A DNA stretch of 23,544 bases, taken from assembly GCA_030152405.1 (NCBI GenBank), contig JASLJL010000351.1:1-23544 (forward strand). The letters are read 5' to 3'. This document shows positions 9,266 through 16,324 of the stretch, one piece after another. Made by a program: the position numbers and the translations under genes. Positions within the stretch are counted from its first letter, which is position 1. Each line of letters opens with the position of its first letter. Below the pieces are notes generated by a model that was not told the DNA's origin, ran no database searches, and saw nothing but the letters and a program-made list of their open reading frames with translations. The stretch is from Gordonia sp. (in: high G+C Gram-positive bacteria) (GTDB lineage: Bacteria; Actinomycetota; Actinomycetes; Mycobacteriales; Mycobacteriaceae).

Positions 9266-9972
9266 CAGGTCAGGTCCGCGAACACGGTTTCGGCGCCGAC
9301 CGCCCGCTGACCGACCGCCACCTTGGGCACGGTGCCCGCGGGCAGGAACACGTCCACGCGGGAGCCGAACCGGATGAGGCCGTAGGTGTCGCCGAGGACG
9401 AGATCGTGACCGACCTCCGCGTCGTTGACGATGCGGCGGGCGAGGAGGCCGGCGATCTGCACGACGCCGATCTGCGGTCCGTCGGGCGTCGCGATCGTCA
9501 TTGACGTGCGCTCATTGGCGGTGCTGGCCTCGGGGAGATCAGCGGACAGGAACTCGCCGGGTTTGTGCACCACGGACAGCACCCGCCCGGAGATCGGGAC
9601 GCGCTGGACGTGGACGTCGAACACCGAGAGGAAGGTGCAGATGCGGGGGAGCGGCTGATCGCCGAGTCCGAGTTCCGGGTGGGGAATCGCCTCGTCGACC
9701 AGGGCGATGGTGCCGTCAGCGGGCGCCACCACCAGACCCGCGCCCGTCGGGGGCACACGAGACGGGTGGCGGAAGAAGAGCGCCGACGCTCCCGCCGCGG
9801 CCATCGCCGGGCGCGCGATCCACGGGTTCTTGCGCGCCAGCACGGCGACGGCGGCGGGCGCCGCGACGAACGGCAGTCCGCGCGGATGGATCGGCGGGAC
9901 AGTCTGATTGAACAGGTCGATCAGGTGTCCGATGCCGGTGCGTGCGTCGGGACCTTTGGGGCGTCGTGCCAC
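9265..9972 (-). CDS. psd: Phosphatidylserine decarboxylase proenzyme
   Basis: Decarboxylates phosphatidylserine to phosphatidylethanolamine using a pyruvoyl group made by self-cleavage. The 235-residue protein has the short archaeal/actinobacterial form. Visible catalytic elements are D86 (APADGTI), H121 (FDVHVQRVP) and the cleavage pair G203-S204 in RFGSRVDVF, where S204 becomes the pyruvoyl residue of the small alpha chain. The GTG start is chosen because AGGAGGA lies 7 bases upstream and the residues that follow (ARRPKGP) look like the start of the family; the frame is open for a further 130 codons but gives only Arg/His-rich, unconserved sequence overlapping the next gene. First gene of the psd-pssA-ATPase unit. 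Confidence 0.95.
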   Translation of the reverse strand: MARRPKGPDARTGIGHLIDLFNQTVPPIHPRGLPFVAAPAAVAVLARKNPWIARPAMAAAGASALFFRHPSRVPPTGAGLVVAPADGTIALVDEAIPHPELGLGDQPLPRICTFLSVFDVHVQRVPISGRVLSVVHKPGEFLSADLPEASTANERTSMTIATPDGPQIGVVQIAGLLARRIVNDAEVGHDLVLGDTYGLIRFGSRVDVFLPAGTVPKVAVGQRAVGAETVFADLT

Positions 9973-10039
9973 CGGAGGATCCTCCTCGGTCGGGCTCCGG
10001 TGACACAGCAGACTCACCGAGCGGGAAACATTGCCCCAG

Positions 10040-10045
10040 AGTCTA
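10040..10045 (-). promoter_or_regulatory. Candidate -10 box for the psd operon
   Basis: Read on the minus strand, TAGACT fits TANNNT and lies about 67 bases before the psd GTG, giving a leader with a normal AGGAGGA ribosome site. A small inverted repeat GTGCC-N3-GGCAC (10046-10058) abuts it on the upstream side. No convincing -35. Confidence 0.22.
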
Positions 10046-10088
10046 GTGCCTCGGGCACGTGATCCCCGATTGTCAGTCGGTCGGGCCG

Positions 10089-10550
10089 TCAGACGCTTTC
10101 GGCGGCGCGCTTGATCTTGCCGAGGGTCTCGCGGATGCCTTCGCGGAGCTCGTCCTCGAACGAGTCGTTGCCGCCGAACATCTTGTCGATGAGAAACACC
10201 GACACCGCGGTGGTCTTGCCGCCTTCGGCGGTGCGGCGCTCGGTGACGCGTGTGCCCGCGTCGGTGGCGTCGATCTTGTACGACCAGACCGTGTGGTTCT
10301 CGGCGATGCGGAACGCGATCTCGCGGTTCGGTTCGAACGTCACGACCTTGGCGCTGGTCGGCCACACGAGCGGTCCGCGGCGGTTCACGTTCAGGGTGCG
10401 GGCGCCCTTCTTGACCTCACCGCCGAACACGATCATCTTCTTGCACTGCGGGCTCCACTCGCCCATGCGAGCCAGGTCGCTGATCACGGACCAGACGGCC
10501 TCGGGGGTCGCGTCGACGTCGATGGAGTCTTCGATGATGGGTTCAGCCAT
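10089..10550 (-). CDS. SRPBCC (START/polyketide-cyclase-like) family protein
   Basis: Soluble protein of 153 residues with the typical fold pattern of the superfamily: an opening strand, then TPEAVWSVISDLARMGEWSP (about 14-33), a run of beta strands, and a long C-terminal helix after LIDKMFGG. Members bind hydrophobic ligands or act as cyclases, hydrolases or coenzyme Q-binding proteins; nothing in the sequence tells which. The ATG has AGGGTGA 5 bases upstream; an in-frame GTG three codons earlier is possible. It lies 116 bp upstream of psd on the same strand and 134 bp downstream of the acyl-CoA dehydrogenase pair, separated from the latter by the inverted-repeat element, so it is probably its own unit. 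Confidence 0.85.
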   Translation of the reverse strand: MAEPIIEDSIDVDATPEAVWSVISDLARMGEWSPQCKKMIVFGGEVKKGARTLNVNRRGPLVWPTSAKVVTFEPNREIAFRIAENHTVWSYKIDATDAGTRVTERRTAEGGKTTAVSVFLIDKMFGGNDSFEDELREGIRETLGKIKRAAESV

Positions 10551-10596
10551 GCCCGTCACCCTAAACCAGTTCATGTGACGAGCGGTAGCGTGATGC

Positions 10597-10682
10597 ACGT
10601 CTCGTAATGCCAACACGTATTTCCGGCTTTCCGGCGCTGCGGGGCGGATGGTCGCCGTAGACGTGTTGGCATTACGAACGTC
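10597..10682. mobile_element. MITE-like element with 17-bp terminal inverted repeats and 5-bp duplication
   Basis: Positions 10602-10618 (TCGTAATGCCAACACGT) and 10661-10677 are perfect inverted repeats around 42 bases of non-coding spacer. The 76-bp unit is flanked directly on both sides by ACGTC (10597-10601 and 10678-10682), as expected for a 5-bp target-site duplication. It encodes nothing. It sits between the dehydrogenase stop (10685) and the SRPBCC start (10550), and as RNA would form a long stem that could stop or stabilise transcripts. Whether related full-length transposons or other copies exist cannot be seen here. Confidence 0.55.
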
Positions 10683-10684
10683 GG

Positions 10685-11800
10685 TCAGCCGACGGTCACC
10701 ATGTCCCACTCGGACACGGATCCGGACAGCCGCGAGAGGTGAGCGTCCGCGTCGCCGAGGGTGTGCGAGATCGCGGTGAGACGACTGACGTAGTGCCCCA
10801 CGGGGTACTCGGCCGTCATGCCGATGCCGCCGTGCATCTGGATGGCCTCCTGGCCGACGTGCCGGCCGCTCCGGCAGATCTGCAGCTTGGCGCGGGAGGC
10901 GATGATCGGGTCGTAGTCGCCGTCGGCCAGAGCCGCGGTGAAGTACGTGCTCATGCTCTGTGCGAGTTCGTTCGACACATACATATCGGCGGCGCGGTGG
11001 GTGAGCGCCTGGAACGTCGAGAGCGGCACGCCGAACTGCTTGCGCGACTTCAGGTACTCGACAGTCAGGGCGAGTGCACGGGTCATCGCGCCCACCGCCT
11101 CGGCGCACAGCGCCGACTGGGTCGTCACTTCGACGTCGGCGATCACCTGGGACGCGTCGCCGTCGCCCAGACGCGTGCCGGCGGCTCCGGTCAGCTCGAC
11201 CTGAGCGCCGCGCCGGCGGTCGTGCGTGCGATACGCGGTGCGGGACACGCCGTCGGCGTCGGCGGCCACCAGGTAGAGCCCGATCGTGCCGTCGGACTCG
11301 CGGGCCGAGACGACGAACGTGTCGGCGACGTCGCCGTGATCGACGAGCGTCTTGGTGCCGGTCAACGCGCCGTCGACCGCGGTGGTCGCGACCGCGGCGT
11401 GCGGCCAGCGGTCACCGGGCTCGGTGTGCGCGAACGCGAGGAGCCGCTCGCCGGCCGACAGGCCGCCGATCACCTCGGTGCGCGTCTGGTCGTCCGCGGT
11501 TCGGGCCACGAGCAGGCCCGGTACGACGACGGAGCCGAGCAGCGGTTCCGGGGCCAGGCTCGCGCCGAGTTCCCCCATCACCACGGACAGTTCCTCGGGG
11601 CCTGCACCCATGCCGCCGTCGTCCTCGCTGAAGACGAGACCGAGGATGCCGATCTCGGCGAGGGATTTCCAGACGTCGCGGCTCCAGCCGAGGTCGGTGT
11701 CGGTGACCGAGCGGAGAGTCTCCACGTCGTAGGTGGAGGTGAGGACGTCGCGGACGGTGTCGCGCAACATCACTTGTTCTTCGGAGAGGTCGAATTCCAT
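10685..11800 (-). CDS. Acyl-CoA dehydrogenase, small (probably non-catalytic) subunit
   Basis: FAD-dependent acyl-CoA dehydrogenase family, 371 residues: N-terminal helical domain (1-115), beta domain (about 120-220) and C-terminal helical domain. FAD-side motifs remain (RKQFG at 253, QMHGGIGMT at 321). By hand alignment on the RxxFG and ADMY anchors, the position of the catalytic Glu used by isovaleryl-CoA-type enzymes (about residue 227) is Thr, and there is no C-terminal YEGT-type Glu. This fits the inactive partner of an alpha2-beta2 dehydrogenase, as in mycobacterial FadE pairs for steroid side chains or the PimC/PimD type. The ATG has AGGGA about 6 bases upstream; the gene follows its partner by 27 bases and is surely co-transcribed. 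Substrate unknown. Confidence 0.88.
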   Translation of the reverse strand: MEFDLSEEQVMLRDTVRDVLTSTYDVETLRSVTDTDLGWSRDVWKSLAEIGILGLVFSEDDGGMGAGPEELSVVMGELGASLAPEPLLGSVVVPGLLVARTADDQTRTEVIGGLSAGERLLAFAHTEPGDRWPHAAVATTAVDGALTGTKTLVDHGDVADTFVVSARESDGTIGLYLVAADADGVSRTAYRTHDRRRGAQVELTGAAGTRLGDGDASQVIADVEVTTQSALCAEAVGAMTRALALTVEYLKSRKQFGVPLSTFQALTHRAADMYVSNELAQSMSTYFTAALADGDYDPIIASRAKLQICRSGRHVGQEAIQMHGGIGMTAEYPVGHYVSRLTAISHTLGDADAHLSRLSGSVSEWDMVTVG

Positions 11801-11827
11801 TGTGTTTCCCTGGTGAGTCTGGTGGGC

Positions 11828-13024
11828 CTAGAGGCCCAGCACGGCCTTGTCGATGATCTGGCGCTGCACTTCGGACGAGCCGCCGTAGATCGTGACCTTG
11901 CGGTAGTTGAGGTAGGTGGGGACGGTCAGCTGCGCCCACTCGGGCGACGCGACGTCGGCGGTCCCGTTGTCTGCCGCCGCGTCGACGCCGGCGACCGGCA
12001 GGGAATCCGGACCCGCGATGTCGGCCAGCAGTTCCATCGCCTCCTGCTGCAGCTCCGAGCCGCGCAGCTTCAGCAGCGACGACGCGGGGTTCTGTTTGCC
12101 GTTCGCCGAGCCCGCGACCACCCGGAGCTGCGTGATCTCCAGCGCGAGGAGTTGGTTCTCCAGATCGGCGAGGCGTGAGGCGATCGCCGGGTCGTCGAGC
12201 AGCGTCCCGGTGGGCGTGGTGATCTCCGAGGCGAGCTTCTTGGCTCTGGCCAGCTTGGTCTTCGTATAGCCGACGCGGGCGATGCCGGAGCGCTCGTTGC
12301 CGAGCAGGAACTTCGCGATCGTCCAGCCCTGGTTCTCTTCGCCGACCAGGTTCTCGACGGGCACGCGCACGTCGCTGAAGAACACCTCGTTGACCTCGTA
12401 CCCGCCGTCGATCAGCTGAATCGGGCGCATCTCGATGCCTGGGGTGTCCAGATCGATCAGCAGGAAGCTGATGCCGGCCTGCTTCTTCACGTCGGGGTCG
12501 GTGCGGACCAGCATGAAGATCCACTTGGCGAACTGGCCGAGAGTGGTCCACGTCTTCTGGCCGTTGACGACGTAGTGGTCCCCGTCGCGCACCGCGCGGG
12601 TCTTCAGCGAGGCGAGGTCGCTGCCGGCCTCCGGTTCGGAGAAGCCTTGGCACCACCAGAGATCGAGGTTGCGGGTGATCGGCAGGAAGCGCTCCTTCTG
12701 CGCGTCGTTGCCGAAGTGGGCGATCACCGGGCCGACCATTCCCGCGTTGAACGGCAGAAGGTCGGGCACGAAGTTGAGCGCCATCTCCTCGCGCCAGATG
12801 TGGTGCTGCACCGGCGTCCAGTCCTGGCCGCCCGCCTCGACCGGCCACGCGGGCACCGCGATGCCGCGCTTGTTCAGGATCTGAGTGGTGGTGACGATGT
12901 CGTCGGGATAGATCGTCTTCCCCTCGGCGTTGCGGCGCCTGATGTCCTCGGGGATCTCGGTGGTGAAGAACTCTCTGAGTTCGGTCCGGAAGGCTTCTTC
13001 CTCTGGGGTGAATCGCAGCTGCAT
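11828..13024 (-). CDS. Acyl-CoA dehydrogenase, large (catalytic) subunit
   Basis: Introduces the alpha-beta double bond in an acyl-CoA, passing electrons to FAD. The 398-residue protein has the family motif QGFSEPEAGSDL at 126-137, KTWTT at 157 and a C-terminal YGGSSEVQRQII segment. E244 in LLGNERSGIAR aligns by eye with the catalytic Glu of the isovaleryl-CoA/steroid-CoA type enzymes, so this subunit should carry the active site while the next gene's product does not. The ATG at 13024 has AGGA about 9 bases upstream and is head to head with the amidase gene (67 bp between starts). It resembles the large subunits of two-gene FadE pairs; steroid, dicarboxylate or branched acyl-CoA are all possible substrates. 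Confidence 0.9.
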   Translation of the reverse strand: MQLRFTPEEEAFRTELREFFTTEIPEDIRRRNAEGKTIYPDDIVTTTQILNKRGIAVPAWPVEAGGQDWTPVQHHIWREEMALNFVPDLLPFNAGMVGPVIAHFGNDAQKERFLPITRNLDLWWCQGFSEPEAGSDLASLKTRAVRDGDHYVVNGQKTWTTLGQFAKWIFMLVRTDPDVKKQAGISFLLIDLDTPGIEMRPIQLIDGGYEVNEVFFSDVRVPVENLVGEENQGWTIAKFLLGNERSGIARVGYTKTKLARAKKLASEITTPTGTLLDDPAIASRLADLENQLLALEITQLRVVAGSANGKQNPASSLLKLRGSELQQEAMELLADIAGPDSLPVAGVDAAADNGTADVASPEWAQLTVPTYLNYRKVTIYGGSSEVQRQIIDKAVLGL

Positions 13025-13077
13025 CCTTCAATTCCTACCCTTCCGAAGTGCTTGGCGTCACGGATGCCGGAACGAAG

Positions 13078-13083
13078 TACTCT
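13078..13083 (+). promoter_or_regulatory. Candidate -10 box for the amidase gene
   Basis: TACTCT, the same hexamer as before the lipoprotein gene, ends 8 bases before the ATG at 13092. No Shine-Dalgarno sequence is present, so the mRNA would be leaderless or nearly so. A TTGGCG at 13052 is too far upstream (20 bp) for a good -35. Confidence 0.35.
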
Positions 13084-13091
13084 GCGTAACC

Positions 13092-14498
13092 ATGAAACAC
13101 GTGCACGCCTTCACCGGCGACGCCCTCGGCGACCTCGACGCACTCGGCGTCGCTCAGCGGATCACCTCGGGTGAGGTCAGTGCCCGCGAAGTGCTCGACG
13201 CGACGCTCGCCCGACTCGATGCGGTGGAGCCGACCATCAACGCGATGGTCTTCGACGACCGCGATCGGGCGCGGACGAGGACGCAGGGATCGTTCGACGG
13301 CGTGTTCGCCGGTGTGCCGTCGGCGATCAAGAACAACACCGCGTTCGCCGGGATCCCCACCCGCAACGGTTCGGCCGCGACGCCGGACGTGCCGGCCGCC
13401 GAGAACGAGGAGTTCGCCGATCAGCTCGTCGGCACGGGAGTGAACGTCATCGGCGCGTCGACCACCCCGGCCTACGGGCTGACGGCGACCACCGAGTTCG
13501 TCGACCGCGAGCCGACGCGCAACCCGTGGGATACCGACTTCTCGTCGGGCGCGTCGTCGGGCGGCGCGGCGGCACTGGTGGCGGCGGGCGTGCTGCCGAT
13601 CGCGCACGGGAACGACGGCGGCGGATCCATCCGCATTCCGGCCGCGGCGTGCGGGCTCGTCGGCCTGAAGCCCACGCGAGGTCGGACGGCGCCGTCGAAG
13701 ATGGCGAAGGATCTGCCGATCGACCTGGTCAGCAACGGCGTGATCACACGCAGTGTCCGGGACAGTGCGGCGTTCCTCGCCGATGTGGAACGCCGTCACC
13801 CGGCGTCGGGACTGCCCCCGGTGGGCGCCGTGGAGGGCCCGGGGGACAAGCGCCTGCGCATCGCGCTCGTCAACGTGCCGATCACCGGTCATCTCCTCGA
13901 CTCGGAGACCGACGCCGCGTTGACCAGCACCGTCGAACTGCTGGAGTCGCTGGGGCACTCGGTGACCACCGTCCCGCTGCCGGTCGACAGGTCGTTCGTC
14001 GACGACTTCTCCGACTACTGGGCGTTGATGGCGTTCGGCATCGACCGGCTGGGCAGGTTCACCGTGGGGAAGGGCTTCGACAACTCGCAGATCGACCCGT
14101 TCACCCGAGGTCTGTCGAACCGGTTCCTCCGACGGTTCTACCGTCTCCCGTTCGCGATCCGAGGGCTCAACAAGGGCACGCGATCATTCATCGGCCTGAC
14201 GAAGGACTTCGACGTCGTGCTGTCGCCGACGCTCGCGCACACCACCCCGCGGATCGGTGTGCTCTCGCCGTCCGGCGACTTCGACGAGGTGTTCGACCTG
14301 CTCACCCGGTACGTGTCGTTCACCCCCGCGAACAATGTCAGCGGGACGCCCGCGATCTCGCTCCCGCTGGGGCAGACGTCGGACGGCCTTCCGATCGGCA
14401 TGCACTTCTCGGCCGATCTCGGCGCCGAACGGACGCTGCTGGAGCTCTCTTACGAGTTGGAGGCGGCGCGGCCCTTCGCGAAGATTCAAGGCTCCTGA
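13092..14498 (+). CDS. Amidase-signature-family hydrolase
   Basis: Hydrolyses a carboxamide by the Ser-cisSer-Lys triad. In the 468-residue product the triad is visible as K80 (PSAIKNN), cis-Ser S155 (GASSGGAAA) and nucleophile S179 (GNDGGGSIRIPAA), with the family's 24-residue cis-Ser to Ser spacing. The Gly/Ser-rich signature and GLKPTRGR follow. Length and layout match stand-alone amidases, and the lack of GatB/GatC neighbours argues against glutamyl-tRNA amidotransferase. No signal peptide, so cytoplasmic. The frame is open further upstream but that part lies over the dehydrogenase gene and has no family similarity; ATG 13092 is preferred. The gene is divergent from the dehydrogenase pair and followed by a hairpin. 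Substrate unknown; the neighbouring exporter need not be related. Confidence 0.92.
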   Translation: MKHVHAFTGDALGDLDALGVAQRITSGEVSAREVLDATLARLDAVEPTINAMVFDDRDRARTRTQGSFDGVFAGVPSAIKNNTAFAGIPTRNGSAATPDVPAAENEEFADQLVGTGVNVIGASTTPAYGLTATTEFVDREPTRNPWDTDFSSGASSGGAAALVAAGVLPIAHGNDGGGSIRIPAAACGLVGLKPTRGRTAPSKMAKDLPIDLVSNGVITRSVRDSAAFLADVERRHPASGLPPVGAVEGPGDKRLRIALVNVPITGHLLDSETDAALTSTVELLESLGHSVTTVPLPVDRSFVDDFSDYWALMAFGIDRLGRFTVGKGFDNSQIDPFTRGLSNRFLRRFYRLPFAIRGLNKGTRSFIGLTKDFDVVLSPTLAHTTPRIGVLSPSGDFDEVFDLLTRYVSFTPANNVSGTPAISLPLGQTSDGLPIGMHFSADLGAERTLLELSYELEAARPFAKIQGS

Positions 14499-14509
14499 CG
14501 GAGCTCGCA

Positions 14510-14575
14510 CAACTGGTACCGCTCAGCGGGAGCACAGCCGCATACGACCGTGCCCCCGCTGAGCGGTACCGGTTG
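14510..14575. repeat. Long imperfect palindrome after the amidase gene (possible terminator/REP-like)
   Basis: A perfect 16-bp core, GGTACCGCTCAGCGGG (14515-14530) against 14555-14570, extends outward to 14510/14575 with one mismatch and inward to 14535/14550 with one more, leaving a loop of about 14 bases. It begins 11 bases after the amidase stop. There is no T-run, so it may be a stem-type terminator or a dispersed palindromic repeat. The core CCGCTCAGCGGG recurs as a near copy at 14639. Confidence 0.6.
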
Positions 14576-14638
14576 CGCGCTGCCCACGAGCAGCAGTCTG
14601 ATCCCGGCGACGTAGGTGGGACGTGGACGGCATCTGTT

Positions 14639-14651
14639 CCGCTCAGTGGGA
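14639..14651 (+). repeat. Isolated copy of the palindrome core
   Basis: CCGCTCAGTGGGA differs by one base from CCGCTCAGCGGGA at 14519-14531 in the hairpin 120 bp upstream. No partner arm is found nearby, so this is a half unit. Confidence 0.4.
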
Positions 14652-14654
14652 CCG

Positions 14655-14670
14655 TGTGTGGTGAGACACA
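14655..14670. promoter_or_regulatory. Operator-like inverted repeat upstream of the MFS gene
   Basis: TGTGT-GGTGAG-ACACA has perfect 5-bp arms with 6-bp spacing, the geometry of CRP/FNR-family sites, though arm base 5 differs from the CRP consensus TGTGA. It lies 83 bases before the exporter ATG. It matches 13 of 16 bases of the site at 18366. Confidence 0.3.
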
Positions 14671-14752
14671 GGGAGCGTGAATTGTGATGTGACCGACAGA
14701 AAGGCCGTGTTCGGGTCCGGACGTCGATCCCTCCCCCACGAAAGGACCGCAC

Positions 14753-16258
14753 ATGGTCTCGCCCTCCCTTTCCGGCTCCGCCGGCGACGTAGAACAGCGG
14801 TGGACGCCGCGCCTCGTCATCTCCCTGCTGTCGATCGTCCTGCTTCTGGAGATGCTCGCGATCAGCTACATCATGATCGCCACTGCCCTCCCGTCGATCG
14901 CTGCGCACTACGAGACGACGCAGGGTGCGTGGCTCCTCACCTCGTTCCTGCTGCTCGGGGCCGTTGCGGCTCCGCTCGTCGGGAAGCTCGCCGACCTGCA
15001 CGGGAAGCGGAAGATGCTGCTCGCCTGTGTGGCACTGGCGCTGCTCGGGTCCCTCGTGTCCGCGCTCGCGCTCACCTACGGCGTGCTGATCGTGGGCCGT
15101 GCGCTCACCGGTTTCCTGGTGCCGTGTCTCTTCCTGAGCTACTCGCTCATCCGGGACGTGTTCCCGGCCAAGACGATCGCCCTCGCGGTCAGCATCGCCA
15201 CCAGCGGCATGGGCATCATCGCGATCCCGGCGCCGTACATCACCGGCTGGCTGGTCGACGGATGGGGCTTCCGGGCGATCTTCTGGTTCGCCGTCATCGC
15301 GCTGGTGGTCCTCGGCGGCCTGATCTTCGCGACCACGGAGGAGAGCCCGGTTCGTCTGCAGTCCAAGCTCGACTTGGTGGGCGCGACTCTGCTCGGCGCG
15401 GGCGTCGCGGGCATCCTCGTCGGTGTCAGTTTCGGTCCGACGTGGGGATGGGCGTCGGGTTCGACGCTGGCCTACCTGATCGGCGGCATCGTGTTGGTCG
15501 TCTCGTGGCTGGTCAGTGCGGGCGTCGTCGCCGAACCGCTGATCGACATCAAGGTGCTCCGGCAGCGGTCGGTCGCGTTCACGGTGACCGCCGCGGGCTT
15601 CATGTACGGCGTGAGCGGGCTCTTCACGATGCTGCTGCCGATGCTCGTCATGACGCCGGCGATGCTCGGTCTCGGCTACGGCTTCGGCGTGGACGCGAAG
15701 GGCACAGCGTTGTTCCAGACCCCGACGGGGCTGTTCACGGTGGTCGGCGGCGTGATCGTCGGACTCCTGGTCGGTCGGGGCGCACGACCGCGTATGACTC
15801 TCGCCGCCGGCGCCGTCTCCGCGGGCCTCGGCTGCGGGTTCGCCGCGTTCTCTCATGACAGCAAGGGACTGCTCATCCTGTTCAGCGCCCTCGTCGGACT
15901 CGGCATGGGACTCGGTTACGCCTCGATCCCGAACCTGCTGATCGAAGCCGTCCCGCCGCAGCTCCAGGCGTCCACGGCCAGCATCGCCGGCGTGTTCCAG
16001 AGCGTGTTCCCCGCGGTCCTTCCGGTGATCGCGTTCACCGTGATGAACAACTCCTACATCGCGCAGCTGCCGCCGCAGGTGATGCAGGCGCTTCCGCCGG
16101 GCACCGTCATGTACACGAGCGACGGGTTCAAGGTGGCCTATCTGATCGCCGCGGGCGCCGCAGTCGCCTGTCTGCTCGCCGCGCTCGCGCTGCCGTCCCG
16201 CATCCGACAGGTCGGGTCGCCCGAGACCGCCGACGATCTGGTCGACGTCGTCGCCTGA
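14753..16258 (+). CDS. DHA2-type MFS multidrug/solute exporter (14 TM)
   Basis: Proton-driven efflux pump of the major facilitator superfamily in the plasma membrane, 501 residues. The N-terminal half shows LLEMLAISYIMIATALPSI in helix 1 and the loop motif GKLADLHGKRKML at 77-89. About 14 hydrophobic segments and the DHA2-like layout follow, with a soluble C-terminal tail. The ATG has AAAGGA 7 bases upstream. It stands alone: the amidase upstream is cut off by the palindrome, and the next gene is convergent beyond a strong terminator. No regulator gene lies next to it, but an operator-like repeat precedes it. The substrate cannot be read from sequence. Confidence 0.92.
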   Translation: MVSPSLSGSAGDVEQRWTPRLVISLLSIVLLLEMLAISYIMIATALPSIAAHYETTQGAWLLTSFLLLGAVAAPLVGKLADLHGKRKMLLACVALALLGSLVSALALTYGVLIVGRALTGFLVPCLFLSYSLIRDVFPAKTIALAVSIATSGMGIIAIPAPYITGWLVDGWGFRAIFWFAVIALVVLGGLIFATTEESPVRLQSKLDLVGATLLGAGVAGILVGVSFGPTWGWASGSTLAYLIGGIVLVVSWLVSAGVVAEPLIDIKVLRQRSVAFTVTAAGFMYGVSGLFTMLLPMLVMTPAMLGLGYGFGVDAKGTALFQTPTGLFTVVGGVIVGLLVGRGARPRMTLAAGAVSAGLGCGFAAFSHDSKGLLILFSALVGLGMGLGYASIPNLLIEAVPPQLQASTASIAGVFQSVFPAVLPVIAFTVMNNSYIAQLPPQVMQALPPGTVMYTSDGFKVAYLIAAGAAVACLLAALALPSRIRQVGSPETADDLVDVVA

Positions 16259-16270
16259 CCCTACTCAGAC

Positions 16271-16307
16271 CACGAGCCGCCCTGCAGATTCTGCAGGGCG
16301 GCTCGTG
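16271..16307. terminator. Bidirectional terminator hairpin
   Basis: Perfect 17-bp stem CACGAGCCGCCCTGCAG (16271-16287) with 16291-16307 and a 3-base ATT loop, 12 bases after the exporter stop and 17 bases after the symporter stop on the other strand. Its place between convergent genes indicates it serves both; there is no long T-run on either side, as is common in actinobacteria. Confidence 0.85.
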
Positions 16308-16324
16308 TGCGGGGAGGGGACGCG

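Noticed and set aside
10046..10058. GTGCC-N3-GGCAC as a terminator or operator before psd
   Set aside because: A five-base stem is too short to be meaningful in this base composition; mentioned only with the promoter candidate.
9973..10365. A 130-codon upstream extension of psd
   Set aside because: It overlaps the SRPBCC gene, is Arg/His-rich and unlike any Psd N-terminus; the GTG at 9972 with AGGAGGA 7 bases upstream gives the normal family length.
11412..13031. A 539-codon minus-strand frame across both acyl-CoA dehydrogenase genes
   Set aside because: It is an out-of-frame shadow: the two conserved dehydrogenase frames explain the region, and this product is Arg/His/Pro-rich without motifs.
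12930..13091. A 54-codon upstream extension of the amidase
   Set aside because: It lies over the start of the dehydrogenase gene and contains no family similarity; ATG 13092 has a plausible -10 box at the right distance.
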